Assembly (NCBI RefSeq): GCF_007795095.1
Contig: NZ_CP042218.1
Span: 2,211,001 to 2,275,000, forward strand
DNA: 64,000 nucleotides
Direction of reading: 5' to 3'
Source: Luteimonas granuli
GTDB lineage: Bacteria; Pseudomonadota; Gammaproteobacteria; Xanthomonadales; Xanthomonadaceae
The notes under the pieces were generated by a model, which saw only the letters and a list, made by a program, of their open reading frames with translations, was not told the origin of the DNA and ran no database searches. Shown here piece by piece: positions 47,077-55,268 of the stretch (its first letter is position 1; the number at the start of each line of letters is the position of its first letter). A program made the position numbers and the translations under genes.

Positions 47077-47459
47077 CAGTGCAGCGTGCGCGGGACGGCG
47101 AGGGTGAACGGCGGGATCGGCGCGTCGAAGCGGGTGCCGTCGTCGCCCACCATGCCGTAGCTGCCTTCCATGGTGCCGACCGCGGTCTCGAGCACCGCGC
47201 CCGAGGTATAGGTGAACTGGTCGCCCGGCTCGATCCGCGGCTGTTCGCCGACGACGCCGTCGCCGCGGACCTCTTCCACATGACCGTTGCCGTCGGTGAT
47301 CACCCAGTGGCGGTCGAGCAGCTGTGCCGCGTAGCGGCCGAGGTTGCGGATGCGGATGGTGTAGGCGAAGACATAGCGATCGTCCTCGGGCGCGGATTCC
47401 TCGGGCAGGAAGCGCGTGGCGATCTGGATTTCAAGGGTGTAGTCGGCAGTCTCGTCCAT
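47076..47459 (-). CDS. apaG: ApaG protein
   Basis: A 127-residue protein with a fibronectin-III-like beta-sandwich, usual length. Conserved segments are RYVFAYTIRIRNLG, LLDRHWVITDGNGHVEEVRGDGVVGEQP (in parts), YTSGAVLETAVGTMEGSY and FTLAVPRTLH. Its biochemical role is still poorly defined; related domains occur in eukaryotic F-box and polymerase-interacting proteins. It lies 35 bases after rsmA and is translationally coupled to apaH. Confidence 0.96.
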   Translation of the reverse strand: MDETADYTLEIQIATRFLPEESAPEDDRYVFAYTIRIRNLGRYAAQLLDRHWVITDGNGHVEEVRGDGVVGEQPRIEPGDQFTYTSGAVLETAVGTMEGSYGMVGDDGTRFDAPIPPFTLAVPRTLH

Positions 47460-47494
47460 CGTGCGAGTGTAAGCGCTGGGCGTGAATACTTGGA

Positions 47495-48304
47495 CTACGC
47501 CGCGGGCAGCGCATTGGCCAGGCGCACGAAGTCCGGGACCGAAAGCTGCTCGGCGCGCAGCGACGGGTCGACTCCGGCGGCGGCGATCTCCTCGCCCGAG
47601 CACAGTGCCTGCAGCGCGTTGCGCAGGGTCTTGCGGCGCTGACCGAAGGCCGCGCGGACGATCGCCGCGAAGCGCGCCGGGTCGTCGATGCCGACTTCGG
47701 CCGGATCGCGCGGCACCAGTCGCACCACCGCCGAGTCGACCTTGGGCGGAGGCCTGAATGCGCCCGGACCGACGTCGAACAGCGCGGTGACCCGGCACCA
47801 CGCCTGCAGCATCACGCTCAGCCGGCCGTAGACCTTGCTGCCAGGCGCGGCCGCCATGCGGTCGACCACTTCCTTCTGCAGCATGAAATGCATGTCGCGC
47901 ACGGCGGCGGCGTGGTCGAGGGCATGGAAGAGGATCGGCGAGGACAGGTTGTAGGGCAGGTTGCCGACCAGGCGCAGCGGCGTGCCGCCGGCAAGGGCGG
48001 TGAAGTCCACGTCGAGCACGTCGGCGTGGATCAGCTCGAGCTCGCCGTGCTCTCGGGCGCGCACGGCGAGCGGCGCCAGCAGGTCCCGGTCGAACTCGAT
48101 CGCGGTCAGGTGGCCGTGGCGCTCGAGCAGGGGGAAGGTCATCGCGCCCTGGCCGGGACCGATCTCCACGATGCGGTCGCCCGGCTTCGGATCGACGGCG
48201 AGGATGATCCGGTCGACCACGCCGCGCTCGTGCAGGAAGTGCTGGCCCAGGGCCTTCTTGGCCGGTTCGCGGAAGCGGCCGTCGTGGGTTTCGTGCGGAT
48301 TCAT
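47495..48304 (-). CDS. rsmA: 16S rRNA (adenine(1518)-N(6)/adenine(1519)-N(6))-dimethyltransferase
   Basis: KsgA: dimethylates the two adenines of the 3' terminal hairpin of 16S rRNA late in small-subunit assembly. The 269-residue protein has KKALGQHFLH, the SAM motif VEIGPGQGAMTFPLL, AIEFDRDL, and the catalytic NLPYNLSSPI; PPPKVDSAVVRL is a family mark. The ATG overlaps the pdxA stop. Loss gives kasugamycin resistance in other bacteria. Confidence 0.97.
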   Translation of the reverse strand: MNPHETHDGRFREPAKKALGQHFLHERGVVDRIILAVDPKPGDRIVEIGPGQGAMTFPLLERHGHLTAIEFDRDLLAPLAVRAREHGELELIHADVLDVDFTALAGGTPLRLVGNLPYNLSSPILFHALDHAAAVRDMHFMLQKEVVDRMAAAPGSKVYGRLSVMLQAWCRVTALFDVGPGAFRPPPKVDSAVVRLVPRDPAEVGIDDPARFAAIVRAAFGQRRKTLRNALQALCSGEEIAAAGVDPSLRAEQLSVPDFVRLANALPAA

Positions 48305-49290
48305 GCGGTCCGCTCCCTGGCGGTGCGCGCCCGGGCCAGGCGGGTGCAGGTTTCGATGGCCGCGAACAGGCTCGACGGGTCGGCCTTGCCGCTGCCGGCC
48401 AGGTCGAGTGCGGTGCCATGGTCCACCGCGACCCGCGGCCACGGCAGGCCCAGGCTGATGTTGACCGCCTGCTCGAAGCCGCTGTGCTTGAGTACCGGCA
48501 GGCCCTGGTCGTGGTACATGGCAAGGACGGCGTCGAAGTCCGCCAGCTTCGCAGGAAGGAACGCGGTGTCGGCCGGCAGCGGCCCTTCGAGATGCATGCC
48601 TTCGTTGCGCAGCCGGGCGAGCACGGGCTGGATGACCTCGATCTCCTCGCGGCCGAGGTGGCCGTCCTCGCCCGCGTGCGGGTTCAGGCCCAGGATCGCG
48701 ATCACCGGATCGGGGATGTCGAAGCCCTCGCGCAGGGCGGCGTGCAGGATCCGCAGCGTGCGTTCCAGCCGGGCCGGCGTCAGCGCGTCGGCGACCTCGC
48801 GCAGGGGCAGGTGTTCCGTGACCAGCGCCACGCGCATGGTCGGGTTGGCGAGCATCATCACGGTATCGCAACCGGTGTGCCGGGCGAGCAGGCCGGTGGT
48901 GCCGGTGTAGGCGATGCCGCCGTCATTGATCGCGGCCTTGTGCACAGGCCCGGTGACCATGCCCAGGCAATGGCCGGCGCTGCAGGCATCCGCGGCCGCG
49001 AGCAGCGCGCCCACGGTGGAGGCCGCATTCACGGGTTCCGGCCGGCCGGGCGCGGCGGCGGTGGCCGTGGGCAGGTGGTGCAGGACGAACTCGCCGCCCG
49101 GTGCCCTCAGGAGGTCCGGCGCACTGCGTTCCAGGGGCAGGCCGATGCGGCGCGCGGCGTCCACCAGCACGGCACCGTCGCCGAAGATGTCCAGCCGGGC
49201 GTCCCAGCGCTGCTGCAGCGCGCGTGCGCACAGCTCCGGCCCGACGCCGGCCGGCTCTCCCGGGACCAGCGCGAGCCGCGGACCTTGCAT
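48301..49290 (-). CDS. pdxA: 4-hydroxythreonine-4-phosphate dehydrogenase PdxA
   Basis: NAD-dependent enzyme of the DXP-dependent pyridoxal 5'-phosphate pathway, 329 residues. GEPAGVGPELCARA begins the fold; metal and substrate residues lie in VTGPVHKAAI, GLNPHAGEDGHLG and AMYHDQGL. The typical FxGHTE region is replaced by YTGTTGLLARHTG, a common variant. The start is the ATG at 49290, one base after the surA stop. It is coupled to rsmA by a four-base overlap. Confidence 0.96.
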   Translation of the reverse strand: MQGPRLALVPGEPAGVGPELCARALQQRWDARLDIFGDGAVLVDAARRIGLPLERSAPDLLRAPGGEFVLHHLPTATAAAPGRPEPVNAASTVGALLAAADACSAGHCLGMVTGPVHKAAINDGGIAYTGTTGLLARHTGCDTVMMLANPTMRVALVTEHLPLREVADALTPARLERTLRILHAALREGFDIPDPVIAILGLNPHAGEDGHLGREEIEVIQPVLARLRNEGMHLEGPLPADTAFLPAKLADFDAVLAMYHDQGLPVLKHSGFEQAVNISLGLPWPRVAVDHGTALDLAGSGKADPSSLFAAIETCTRLARARTARERTA

Positions 49291-49291
49291 C

Positions 49292-50590
49292 TCAGGTGCC
49301 GGCGGCTCCGGAGGCGGGACGGATGTCGATGAAGGCCTCGCTGCGCATCTCGCGCAGGAAGCGGTTCCATTCGTCCTCCAGCTTGCGCTGGCCGATCGTC
49401 TCCCGGACCTGGTTGCGGCGACTTTCGGTGCCGACGTCCGTCTGGCGCGTGGCCACGCGCTGCATGATGTGCCAGCCGGCCTGGGTGCGGAAGGGTTCGG
49501 AGACCTCGCCGTCGCGCAGCGCCACCACCTGGTCGCCGAACTGCGGGCCGAAGGTCTCATGCGCGAACCAGCCGAGGTCGCCGCCGCTGTCGCGGGAGAT
49601 CGAGTCCTCCGAGGTGTCGCGGGCGACGGCCGTGAACTCCTCGCCGCCGTCGATCCGCGCGCGGATGGCGTCGATCCGGGCCTTGGCCGCCTGGTCGTCG
49701 CCCCGGACGAGGATGTGGCGCGCGTTGTACTGGGTGACCATCTGCGCACCGGCGGCGCCCGCATCGCGGATATCGACGAGCTGCAGCAGCTGGAAGCCGC
49801 TCGGGCCCCGAACCGGGCCGAGCACCTGCCCGGGCTGCATGCTGCCCACGATGCCGCTGAACGCCGAGGGGATCTCGTCGGCGCTGCGCCAGCCGAGGTC
49901 GCCGCCTTCCAGGGCGTTGGGGCTGTCGGAATAGCGCACGGCCGCAGCCGCGAAGTCCATCTCGCCGCGGTCCAGCAGATCCTTGATGCCGTCGATCTTC
50001 TCCTGGCCCACCGCGATCTGCTCGGGCGTGGCGCCGCTGGGCAGGGCCACCAGGATGTTCGCGAGCCGGTACTGGCTGCCAACCGCCTGGTTGGCCATCG
50101 CCGCATCGACCTCGCCCTCGGTGACCACGATCGTGCTCTGGGCGAAGCGCTGGCGCAGCCGCTGGATGGCGAGTTCGTCGCCGAGCGAGGCGCGGAACTC
50201 GCCGAAGGACACGCCTTCCATCGCCAGCTGCTGGCGCAGCTGGTCGGGCGTCAGGTTGTTCTGGCGGGCGATCGCGGCGATCGCGGCGTCGAGCTCCTCT
50301 TCCGAGACCCGCACGCCGGTGGCCTTGGCGCGCGCGGTCTGCAGCTGCACCAGGATCAGGCGCTCGAGCACCTGGCGGCGAAGCACGGGTCCTGGCGGCA
50401 ACTGGTCGGCGCGGCCGGCGTACTGGGTGACGATGTTCCGCACCGCACGTTCCAGCTCGCTCTGCAGGATCACGTCCTCGTCGACGATCGCGGCGATGCC
50501 GTCGATCGGCTGCACGTCCTGCGCGATCGCGGGGACTGCAAGGACGACGAGGGCCAGGGCGAAGGCGAGGGAAAGGAGTGGCTTCTTCAT
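49292..50590 (-). CDS. surA: Periplasmic chaperone and peptidyl-prolyl isomerase SurA
   Basis: Chaperone for outer-membrane proteins, including LptD, made from the next upstream gene. The 432-residue precursor has a signal peptide ending AIAQ-D near residue 24. The N-terminal chaperone domain contains IDGIAAIVDEDVI, and two parvulin domains follow: about 175-275 (RLANILVALP, less conserved) and about 285-385 (ARHILVRGDD, SGGDLGWFAHETFGPQF, GWHIMQ). A short C-terminal helix ends the protein. The ATG overlaps the lptD stop. Confidence 0.97.
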   Translation of the reverse strand: MKKPLLSLAFALALVVLAVPAIAQDVQPIDGIAAIVDEDVILQSELERAVRNIVTQYAGRADQLPPGPVLRRQVLERLILVQLQTARAKATGVRVSEEELDAAIAAIARQNNLTPDQLRQQLAMEGVSFGEFRASLGDELAIQRLRQRFAQSTIVVTEGEVDAAMANQAVGSQYRLANILVALPSGATPEQIAVGQEKIDGIKDLLDRGEMDFAAAAVRYSDSPNALEGGDLGWRSADEIPSAFSGIVGSMQPGQVLGPVRGPSGFQLLQLVDIRDAGAAGAQMVTQYNARHILVRGDDQAAKARIDAIRARIDGGEEFTAVARDTSEDSISRDSGGDLGWFAHETFGPQFGDQVVALRDGEVSEPFRTQAGWHIMQRVATRQTDVGTESRRNQVRETIGQRKLEDEWNRFLREMRSEAFIDIRPASGAAGT

Positions 50591-53004
50591 GGGGACACGT
50601 CGGCCGGGGGCGGGATGCCGTCGTCGTTGCGGACTTCGGGCGGAGGCACCAGGTAGAGGTCCTCGCGGTGGTAGCCGAGAATAGCACGGCGCAAACGGTC
50701 GGTCGTTTTGGGGCCGGCCGAGCCGAGGCCCTTGAATTCGATCTCGAGCTGGATCGCGTCGTTCATCTCGCCAAGGTAGTTGCGCACGTAGCGACGCGCC
50801 ACCAGGCGCGCGGCCACGCAGCAGCTGTCCCACTGGACTCCGGCGATGCCTTCGAGGAGCTGGTTGTCGAGCAGCGAATAATAGTAGCGCCCGACCAGGC
50901 TCCACGAGGGATCCAGCGGGTAGAGGAACGAGAAATCCACCTGCTCCAGGAGGTCCGCCCGGGTATCGGCGTTGCGCCGGTAGCGGTAGGACAGGTTGAC
51001 CACGCCGTCGTCGCCGACCAGGTAGCGGGTGCGGACGCTGGCCAGGTCCTCCTGGCTGGAGGCCGGGTTCCAGTGATAGGTTCCGCCGATGCTCCAGCGG
51101 TCGTTGATCTCGTAGCTGGCGTCGGCGATCCAGGCCGACCGGCCTTCACGGATGACCGGTGAGCCGGGGCCGAGACCGACGCGTGAATCCTCGAAGTAGT
51201 GGATCTGGCCGAGGCTGGCAGCCAGCTTCTCGCGGCCGGTCTCGGCGTTGACCAGGCGGGTGGTCAGGGCGAGGGTGAGCTGGTTGGCATCGGCCTGGCG
51301 GTCGGCGCCGGTGAAACGGTTGTCCCGGAACAGCTGGCCCCAGCTGTAGGACATGGCCTGGGTGTCGAGCAGCGGCAGCGCGGACTGGTCGCGCCAGGGC
51401 GTGTTGAGGTAGAAGAGCCGCGGCTCCAGCGTCTGCAGGTGCTGTTCGCCGCGGAACAGCAGGGTGCGATCGAAGTACACCCCGGCATCGACCGTGGTGA
51501 TCGGCAGGCTGCGCGAGGGTGAGGCGTCGGGCGCGATGCCCTGGGCCTGGGCGACCAGTCGGGCCAGGTCGTCCTCGAGCTCGTAGCCGGTGTAACGCCA
51601 GGCCAGGGTCGGGGTGATGTACCAGGCTGCGCCCTCCAGCGGCATCGACACCCAGGGTTTGAAGTCCAGACGGCTGCCGCCCGGCCGCGCGCGGCTGTCG
51701 GCATGCTGGAAGCGGGTGAGGTCGGCCGAGGCGCCGGCCACCAGGAAGCGTCCGAAGCTGTCCTCCCAGTTGGCGTAGAGGCGCGGCAGGCGATGGTAGG
51801 GAAGGACGCGCTCGGGCTGGGTGTAGTCGCCCAGCTGCCAGTAGTCGGCCATGATCCCCGCGTCCCAGCTGCGCCCGCGGCCATAGACGCCGAGATCGCT
51901 CCTGACCGAAAAGTCGGTGCGGCCCTGGAGGTTGCTGCTGGAGTCCTCGAGGTAGCGTGGATCGCTGGCCCAGGACAGGTTGGTGCGCGCCTGCCAGTGG
52001 CGGTTGACGGCCTGCTGGCCGCTGAAGCGGAACATGCCGCGGTCGTCCTTGCGGCGATTCTCCGGCAGGATGCCCTGGTCGATCTCGTCCTGCCGGCCGT
52101 CGCGCGCCAGCCGGTCGGAGGGAAACAGTTCGACGTCGAACACGCCGCTGCCGCCCTGGGTGCGGTAGCGGAATTCCGTGCCCAGCATCAGGCCGCGCCT
52201 GGTCATCAACCGCGGCTCCAGAGTCATGTCGTAGTGCGGTGCCAGGTTGAGGTAGATCGGCTGGCGCCAGTCGAAGCCGTTGCGGCTGGAGTACGAGATG
52301 CTGGGATACAGCAGGCCGGTCCTGCGCCGGTTGTCGGTGGGGAAGGCGAAGAGCGGAACGTACAGCACCGGCACCTTGCCCAGGCGCAGGGTGGCGTTGC
52401 GGGCGATGCCCTGGCCCTCGTCGTTGTCGATGTCGATGCGCTCGGCGCGCAGCTCCCACCAGCGGTCGTCGGGCGGGCAGGTCGAATAGGTGGAGCCGTA
52501 GAGCGCTCCCTGCGCACCCTTCATTTCGATGCGCTCGGCGCCACCGTTGCCGCGGCGCTCCGTGAGCTGGTAGGTGACGTTGTCGACGCGGTGGGTGTCG
52601 GCCTCCTGGTCGCCCTCCAGGCGCTCGGCGACCAGGCGCATGCCCGAGTCCTGGTAGCGGACGCGGCCGCTCGCGACGTAGGTCGAGCTCTCGCTGCGGT
52701 ACTCGAGGTTGTCGGCGCCGAGGAACTGGTCGCCGCGGCGCAGGGTCACGTTGCCGGAGTATTCGAGGCTCTCGCCGTCGACGCCCGCGAGCCTGTCGCC
52801 GGCGATGTCGGTGGGCAGCGAAGCGCGGTCGGCCGGGCTGCCGGTGGCCGGATGCGCATCCGGGAACTCGGGCACCGACTCCACGATCGGACACAGGCTC
52901 CAGTCCGGCTCGATGTCATCGTCGGCCGCCGCGGCCGGATGGTGCGCCGCCAGTGCGCAGGCGATGCACAGCGGCAGCGGGAGCAGGCGGAGGGCTTGGC
53001 GCAC
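50587..53004 (-). CDS. lptD: LPS-assembly outer-membrane protein LptD
   Basis: Inserts lipopolysaccharide into the outer leaflet together with LptE. The 805-residue precursor starts at a GTG giving a signal peptide that ends near AAAA-DDD (residue 28). The jellyroll OstA domain (EYSGNVTLRRGDQFLGADNL, in parts) is followed by a 26-strand barrel. Cys38, Cys176, Cys728 and Cys729 match the four Cys whose rearranged disulfides activate E. coli LptD. The open frame extends upstream but without a signal peptide, so the GTG is preferred. It heads the lptD-surA-pdxA-rsmA-apaG-apaH series. Confidence 0.95.
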   Translation of the reverse strand: MRQALRLLPLPLCIACALAAHHPAAAADDDIEPDWSLCPIVESVPEFPDAHPATGSPADRASLPTDIAGDRLAGVDGESLEYSGNVTLRRGDQFLGADNLEYRSESSTYVASGRVRYQDSGMRLVAERLEGDQEADTHRVDNVTYQLTERRGNGGAERIEMKGAQGALYGSTYSTCPPDDRWWELRAERIDIDNDEGQGIARNATLRLGKVPVLYVPLFAFPTDNRRRTGLLYPSISYSSRNGFDWRQPIYLNLAPHYDMTLEPRLMTRRGLMLGTEFRYRTQGGSGVFDVELFPSDRLARDGRQDEIDQGILPENRRKDDRGMFRFSGQQAVNRHWQARTNLSWASDPRYLEDSSSNLQGRTDFSVRSDLGVYGRGRSWDAGIMADYWQLGDYTQPERVLPYHRLPRLYANWEDSFGRFLVAGASADLTRFQHADSRARPGGSRLDFKPWVSMPLEGAAWYITPTLAWRYTGYELEDDLARLVAQAQGIAPDASPSRSLPITTVDAGVYFDRTLLFRGEQHLQTLEPRLFYLNTPWRDQSALPLLDTQAMSYSWGQLFRDNRFTGADRQADANQLTLALTTRLVNAETGREKLAASLGQIHYFEDSRVGLGPGSPVIREGRSAWIADASYEINDRWSIGGTYHWNPASSQEDLASVRTRYLVGDDGVVNLSYRYRRNADTRADLLEQVDFSFLYPLDPSWSLVGRYYYSLLDNQLLEGIAGVQWDSCCVAARLVARRYVRNYLGEMNDAIQLEIEFKGLGSAGPKTTDRLRRAILGYHREDLYLVPPPEVRNDDGIPPPADVSP

Positions 53005-53090
53005 GCAGGATCCCGGGGGGCGAAAGGCGGCGGCTAGCTTGCCGCATCGCCCGTGCAGCGGCAATCCATGACGGGTGAACGGCGGGCACC

Positions 53091-54029
53091 TCAGCGCGGC
53101 ATGCAGGCGGCCAGCGCGCGGGCGTGGACGATGCTGCATTCGGCCAGCGCGGGCAGGTCGTAGCCGCCCTCGAGCACCGAGACCACGCGGCCGCCCGAGT
53201 GGCGGTGCGCGATGTCCACCAGCTCGCTCGTGAGCCAGGCGAAGTCGTCTGTTTCCAGCGCGATGTGCGCCACCGGGTCGGCGCGGTGGCCGTCGAAGCC
53301 GGCCGAGACCAGAACCAGCTGCGGCTCGAAGCCCTCGACCGCCGGGAGCAACTGTTCGCGCCAGGCTTCGCGGAAGCGATGGCTGCCGGTGCCCGGCTGC
53401 AGCGCGGCGTTGTACATGTTGCCGATGCCGCGGTCGCGCGGATGCCCGGTATCCGGGAACAGCGGCATCTCGTGGGCGCTGGCATAGAGCACGCGCGGCT
53501 CGTCGGCGAAGATGGCCTGGGTGCCGTTGCCATGGTGGATGTCGAAGTCGACCACCGCCACCCGCGCCAGGCCATGCCGGTCGAGCGCGTGCGCAGCGCC
53601 CACCGCCACGTTGTTGAACAGGCAGAAGCCCATCGCATGCGCCGGCATCGCGTGATGGCCGGGCGGCCGGACCGCACAGAAGGCGGTCTCCGCCTCGCCG
53701 GCCATGACCAGGTCCACCGCCGCGACCACGGCGCCGGCCGCGCGCAGCGCCGCCTCGGGCGTGCCGGGCGAGAGCACGGTGTCGGGGTCGAGCCGTACCG
53801 GGCCCTCGTGCGCGGATTCCAGCACGGTGTGCAGCAGCAATGGGTCGTGCACGCGCAGCAGCTGGCCGCGGGTGGCGCGCGGAGCCTCGCGCCAGTCGAG
53901 GCCGGGAACGTGGTCGCGCAGGGCGGTCACCACGGCGCCGAGCCGGGCGGGAGACTCGATGTGTCCGGGACCGGGGTCATGCGCGAAGCATGCGGCGTGG
54001 GTATAGACCGACAGCCGCGGCGCACCCAT
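53091..54029 (-). CDS. Histone deacetylase-like hydrolase
   Basis: Arginase/deacetylase-fold enzyme of 312 residues. The zinc ligands are in VVDFDIHHGNG (Asp, His) and the later Asp of SAGFDGHRADP; the catalytic His pair is RPPGHHA and the usual Tyr loop reads EGGYDLPAL. Bacterial relatives deacetylate polyamines, acetoin-related compounds or acetyl-lysine; the substrate is not predictable. It lies between the cobalamin adenosyltransferase (3 bases upstream) and lptD (86 bases downstream), so it may belong to the same transcript as the former. Confidence 0.93.
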   Translation of the reverse strand: MGAPRLSVYTHAACFAHDPGPGHIESPARLGAVVTALRDHVPGLDWREAPRATRGQLLRVHDPLLLHTVLESAHEGPVRLDPDTVLSPGTPEAALRAAGAVVAAVDLVMAGEAETAFCAVRPPGHHAMPAHAMGFCLFNNVAVGAAHALDRHGLARVAVVDFDIHHGNGTQAIFADEPRVLYASAHEMPLFPDTGHPRDRGIGNMYNAALQPGTGSHRFREAWREQLLPAVEGFEPQLVLVSAGFDGHRADPVAHIALETDDFAWLTSELVDIAHRHSGGRVVSVLEGGYDLPALAECSIVHARALAACMPR

Positions 54030-54032
54030 GGC

Positions 54033-54587
54033 TCAGGCCTTGCGGCGCTCGTGTTGCCAGATGACCTCGTCATGGCCGCCCGAACGCGCGAGCACGCGGC
54101 AGAGCACGAACAGCAGGTCCGAGAGGCGGTTGAGATAGCGCACGGTCTGCGGCCGCACGGCTTCCTCGCGCGCCAGCGCCACAGCGCAGCGCTCCGCGCG
54201 GCGGACGACGGTGCGCGCGACGTGGCAGCGCGCTGCGGCTTCGCCGCCCCCGGGAAGGATGAATTCCTTCAGCGGCGGCAGGTCGGCGTTGTAGTGGTCC
54301 AGGTGCTGCTCGAGGCGGGTGATGTCGTCGTCGTCGATCGCGGCGTGGCCCGGAATGCAGAGCTCGCCGCCGAGGTCGAACAACTGGTGCTGGATCGAGG
54401 TCAACAGGTCGCGCACCGGGTCCGGAACTTCCGCCGCGAGGACCACGCCGATGGTGGAATTGGCCTCGTCGACGGTTCCGTAGGCTTCGACCCGCAGCGA
54501 GTCCTTGCCGATGCGGCTGCCGTCGCCCAGCCCGGTGCTGCCGTCGTCGCCGGTGCGGGTGTAGATCTTCGAGAGGCGGTTGCCCAC
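54033..54587 (-). CDS. Cob(I)alamin adenosyltransferase, PduO type
   Basis: Transfers the adenosyl group of ATP to cob(I)alamin, making coenzyme B12. The 184-residue protein begins at a GTG and shows the ATP site KIYTRTGDDGSTGLGDG, VEAYGTVDEANS, FILPGG, VVRRAERCAV and LNRLSDLLFVL, all characteristic of PduO/MMAB enzymes. The gene follows the BtuM-like transporter by five bases, which implies uptake and activation of external cobamide. No de novo cobalamin genes are in the window. Confidence 0.95.
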   Translation of the reverse strand: MGNRLSKIYTRTGDDGSTGLGDGSRIGKDSLRVEAYGTVDEANSTIGVVLAAEVPDPVRDLLTSIQHQLFDLGGELCIPGHAAIDDDDITRLEQHLDHYNADLPPLKEFILPGGGEAAARCHVARTVVRRAERCAVALAREEAVRPQTVRYLNRLSDLLFVLCRVLARSGGHDEVIWQHERRKA

Positions 54588-54592
54588 GGCGC

Positions 54593-55189
54593 TCAGCGGC
54601 GTCCGTGCCGCCGCGCGGGGGCGGCGTGGCGCGCCACCGCCTCGGAGACCGCCTGGGCGATGGCGGCAACGGCCACGAACATCGCGGTGGCGCCGAGGTA
54701 GGGCAGGAACCAGTGGCCGTAGTTGGCCGCCCAGCCGGCCACGGTCGGTTCGGCGACGGCGGGCGACAGCCAGTAGAAGCCGCCCTGCGCGAACAGGTGG
54801 CAGACCGCGGTGGCCAGGACCACGGCCATGGCGGCGCGCGCCAGGGCGGCCGCGCTCGCGCCTTCGTAGCGGCTGCGCAGCCAGTGGCCGCCGGCCCACA
54901 TCGCGGCGTGCGCGGGGACCAGCATCCAGTAGCCCGGCGAGACACAGTAGTGCGAGAAGAAGTCGATGCCCTGGCGGCTGATCACCACGTAGTCGATCAG
55001 CACCGCCAGCGCCATCAGCGCCGGGAACGCCCAGCGCGCCCAGGCGCGCAGATGGAAGCCGCCGATCAGGAACACCGCCCAGGACGCGTCCGGCACCGGA
55101 GTGAAGTGGGTGAAGACGTGGCTCCGCGTGGCCGCCATCAGCAGCACGAGCAGCGACAGGACGATGGCGCGTTGCAGGGTGGTGTTCAT
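54593..55189 (-). CDS. btuM: Probable BtuM-type vitamin B12 transporter (solitary ECF S-component)
   Basis: Integral-membrane protein of 198 residues with about six helices. The N-terminal part VLSLLVLLMAATRSH, the segment PDASWAVFLIGGFHLR, and Cys82 in FSHYCVSPGYWMLVPAHAA resemble BtuM of Thiobacillus, whose single invariant Cys (Cys80 there) coordinates cobalt and removes cyanide from cyanocobalamin. The size and Cys position agree closely from memory; I could not align them. Adjacent cobalamin adenosyltransferase supports the call. An unrelated membrane protein is the alternative. The start is the ATG after GGAGGC, opposite ubiH. Confidence 0.72.
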   Translation of the reverse strand: MNTTLQRAIVLSLLVLLMAATRSHVFTHFTPVPDASWAVFLIGGFHLRAWARWAFPALMALAVLIDYVVISRQGIDFFSHYCVSPGYWMLVPAHAAMWAGGHWLRSRYEGASAAALARAAMAVVLATAVCHLFAQGGFYWLSPAVAEPTVAGWAANYGHWFLPYLGATAMFVAVAAIAQAVSEAVARHAAPARRHGRR

Positions 55190-55256
55190 GTCGCGGGAGG
55201 CTCCGGCGGGAATCGCATGGTCCGGGCATTCTAGCGAATGGCGGCGGTCGCGGCCG

Positions 55257-55262
55257 TATCAT
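55257..55262 (+). promoter_or_regulatory. -10 box TATCAT of ubiH (probably leaderless)
   Basis: TATCAT ends 6 bases before the ubiH ATG, so transcription would start at the first codon and no Shine-Dalgarno is present. The -35 region is GC-rich and not recognisable. Confidence 0.5.
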
Positions 55263-55268
55263 GGCGGC

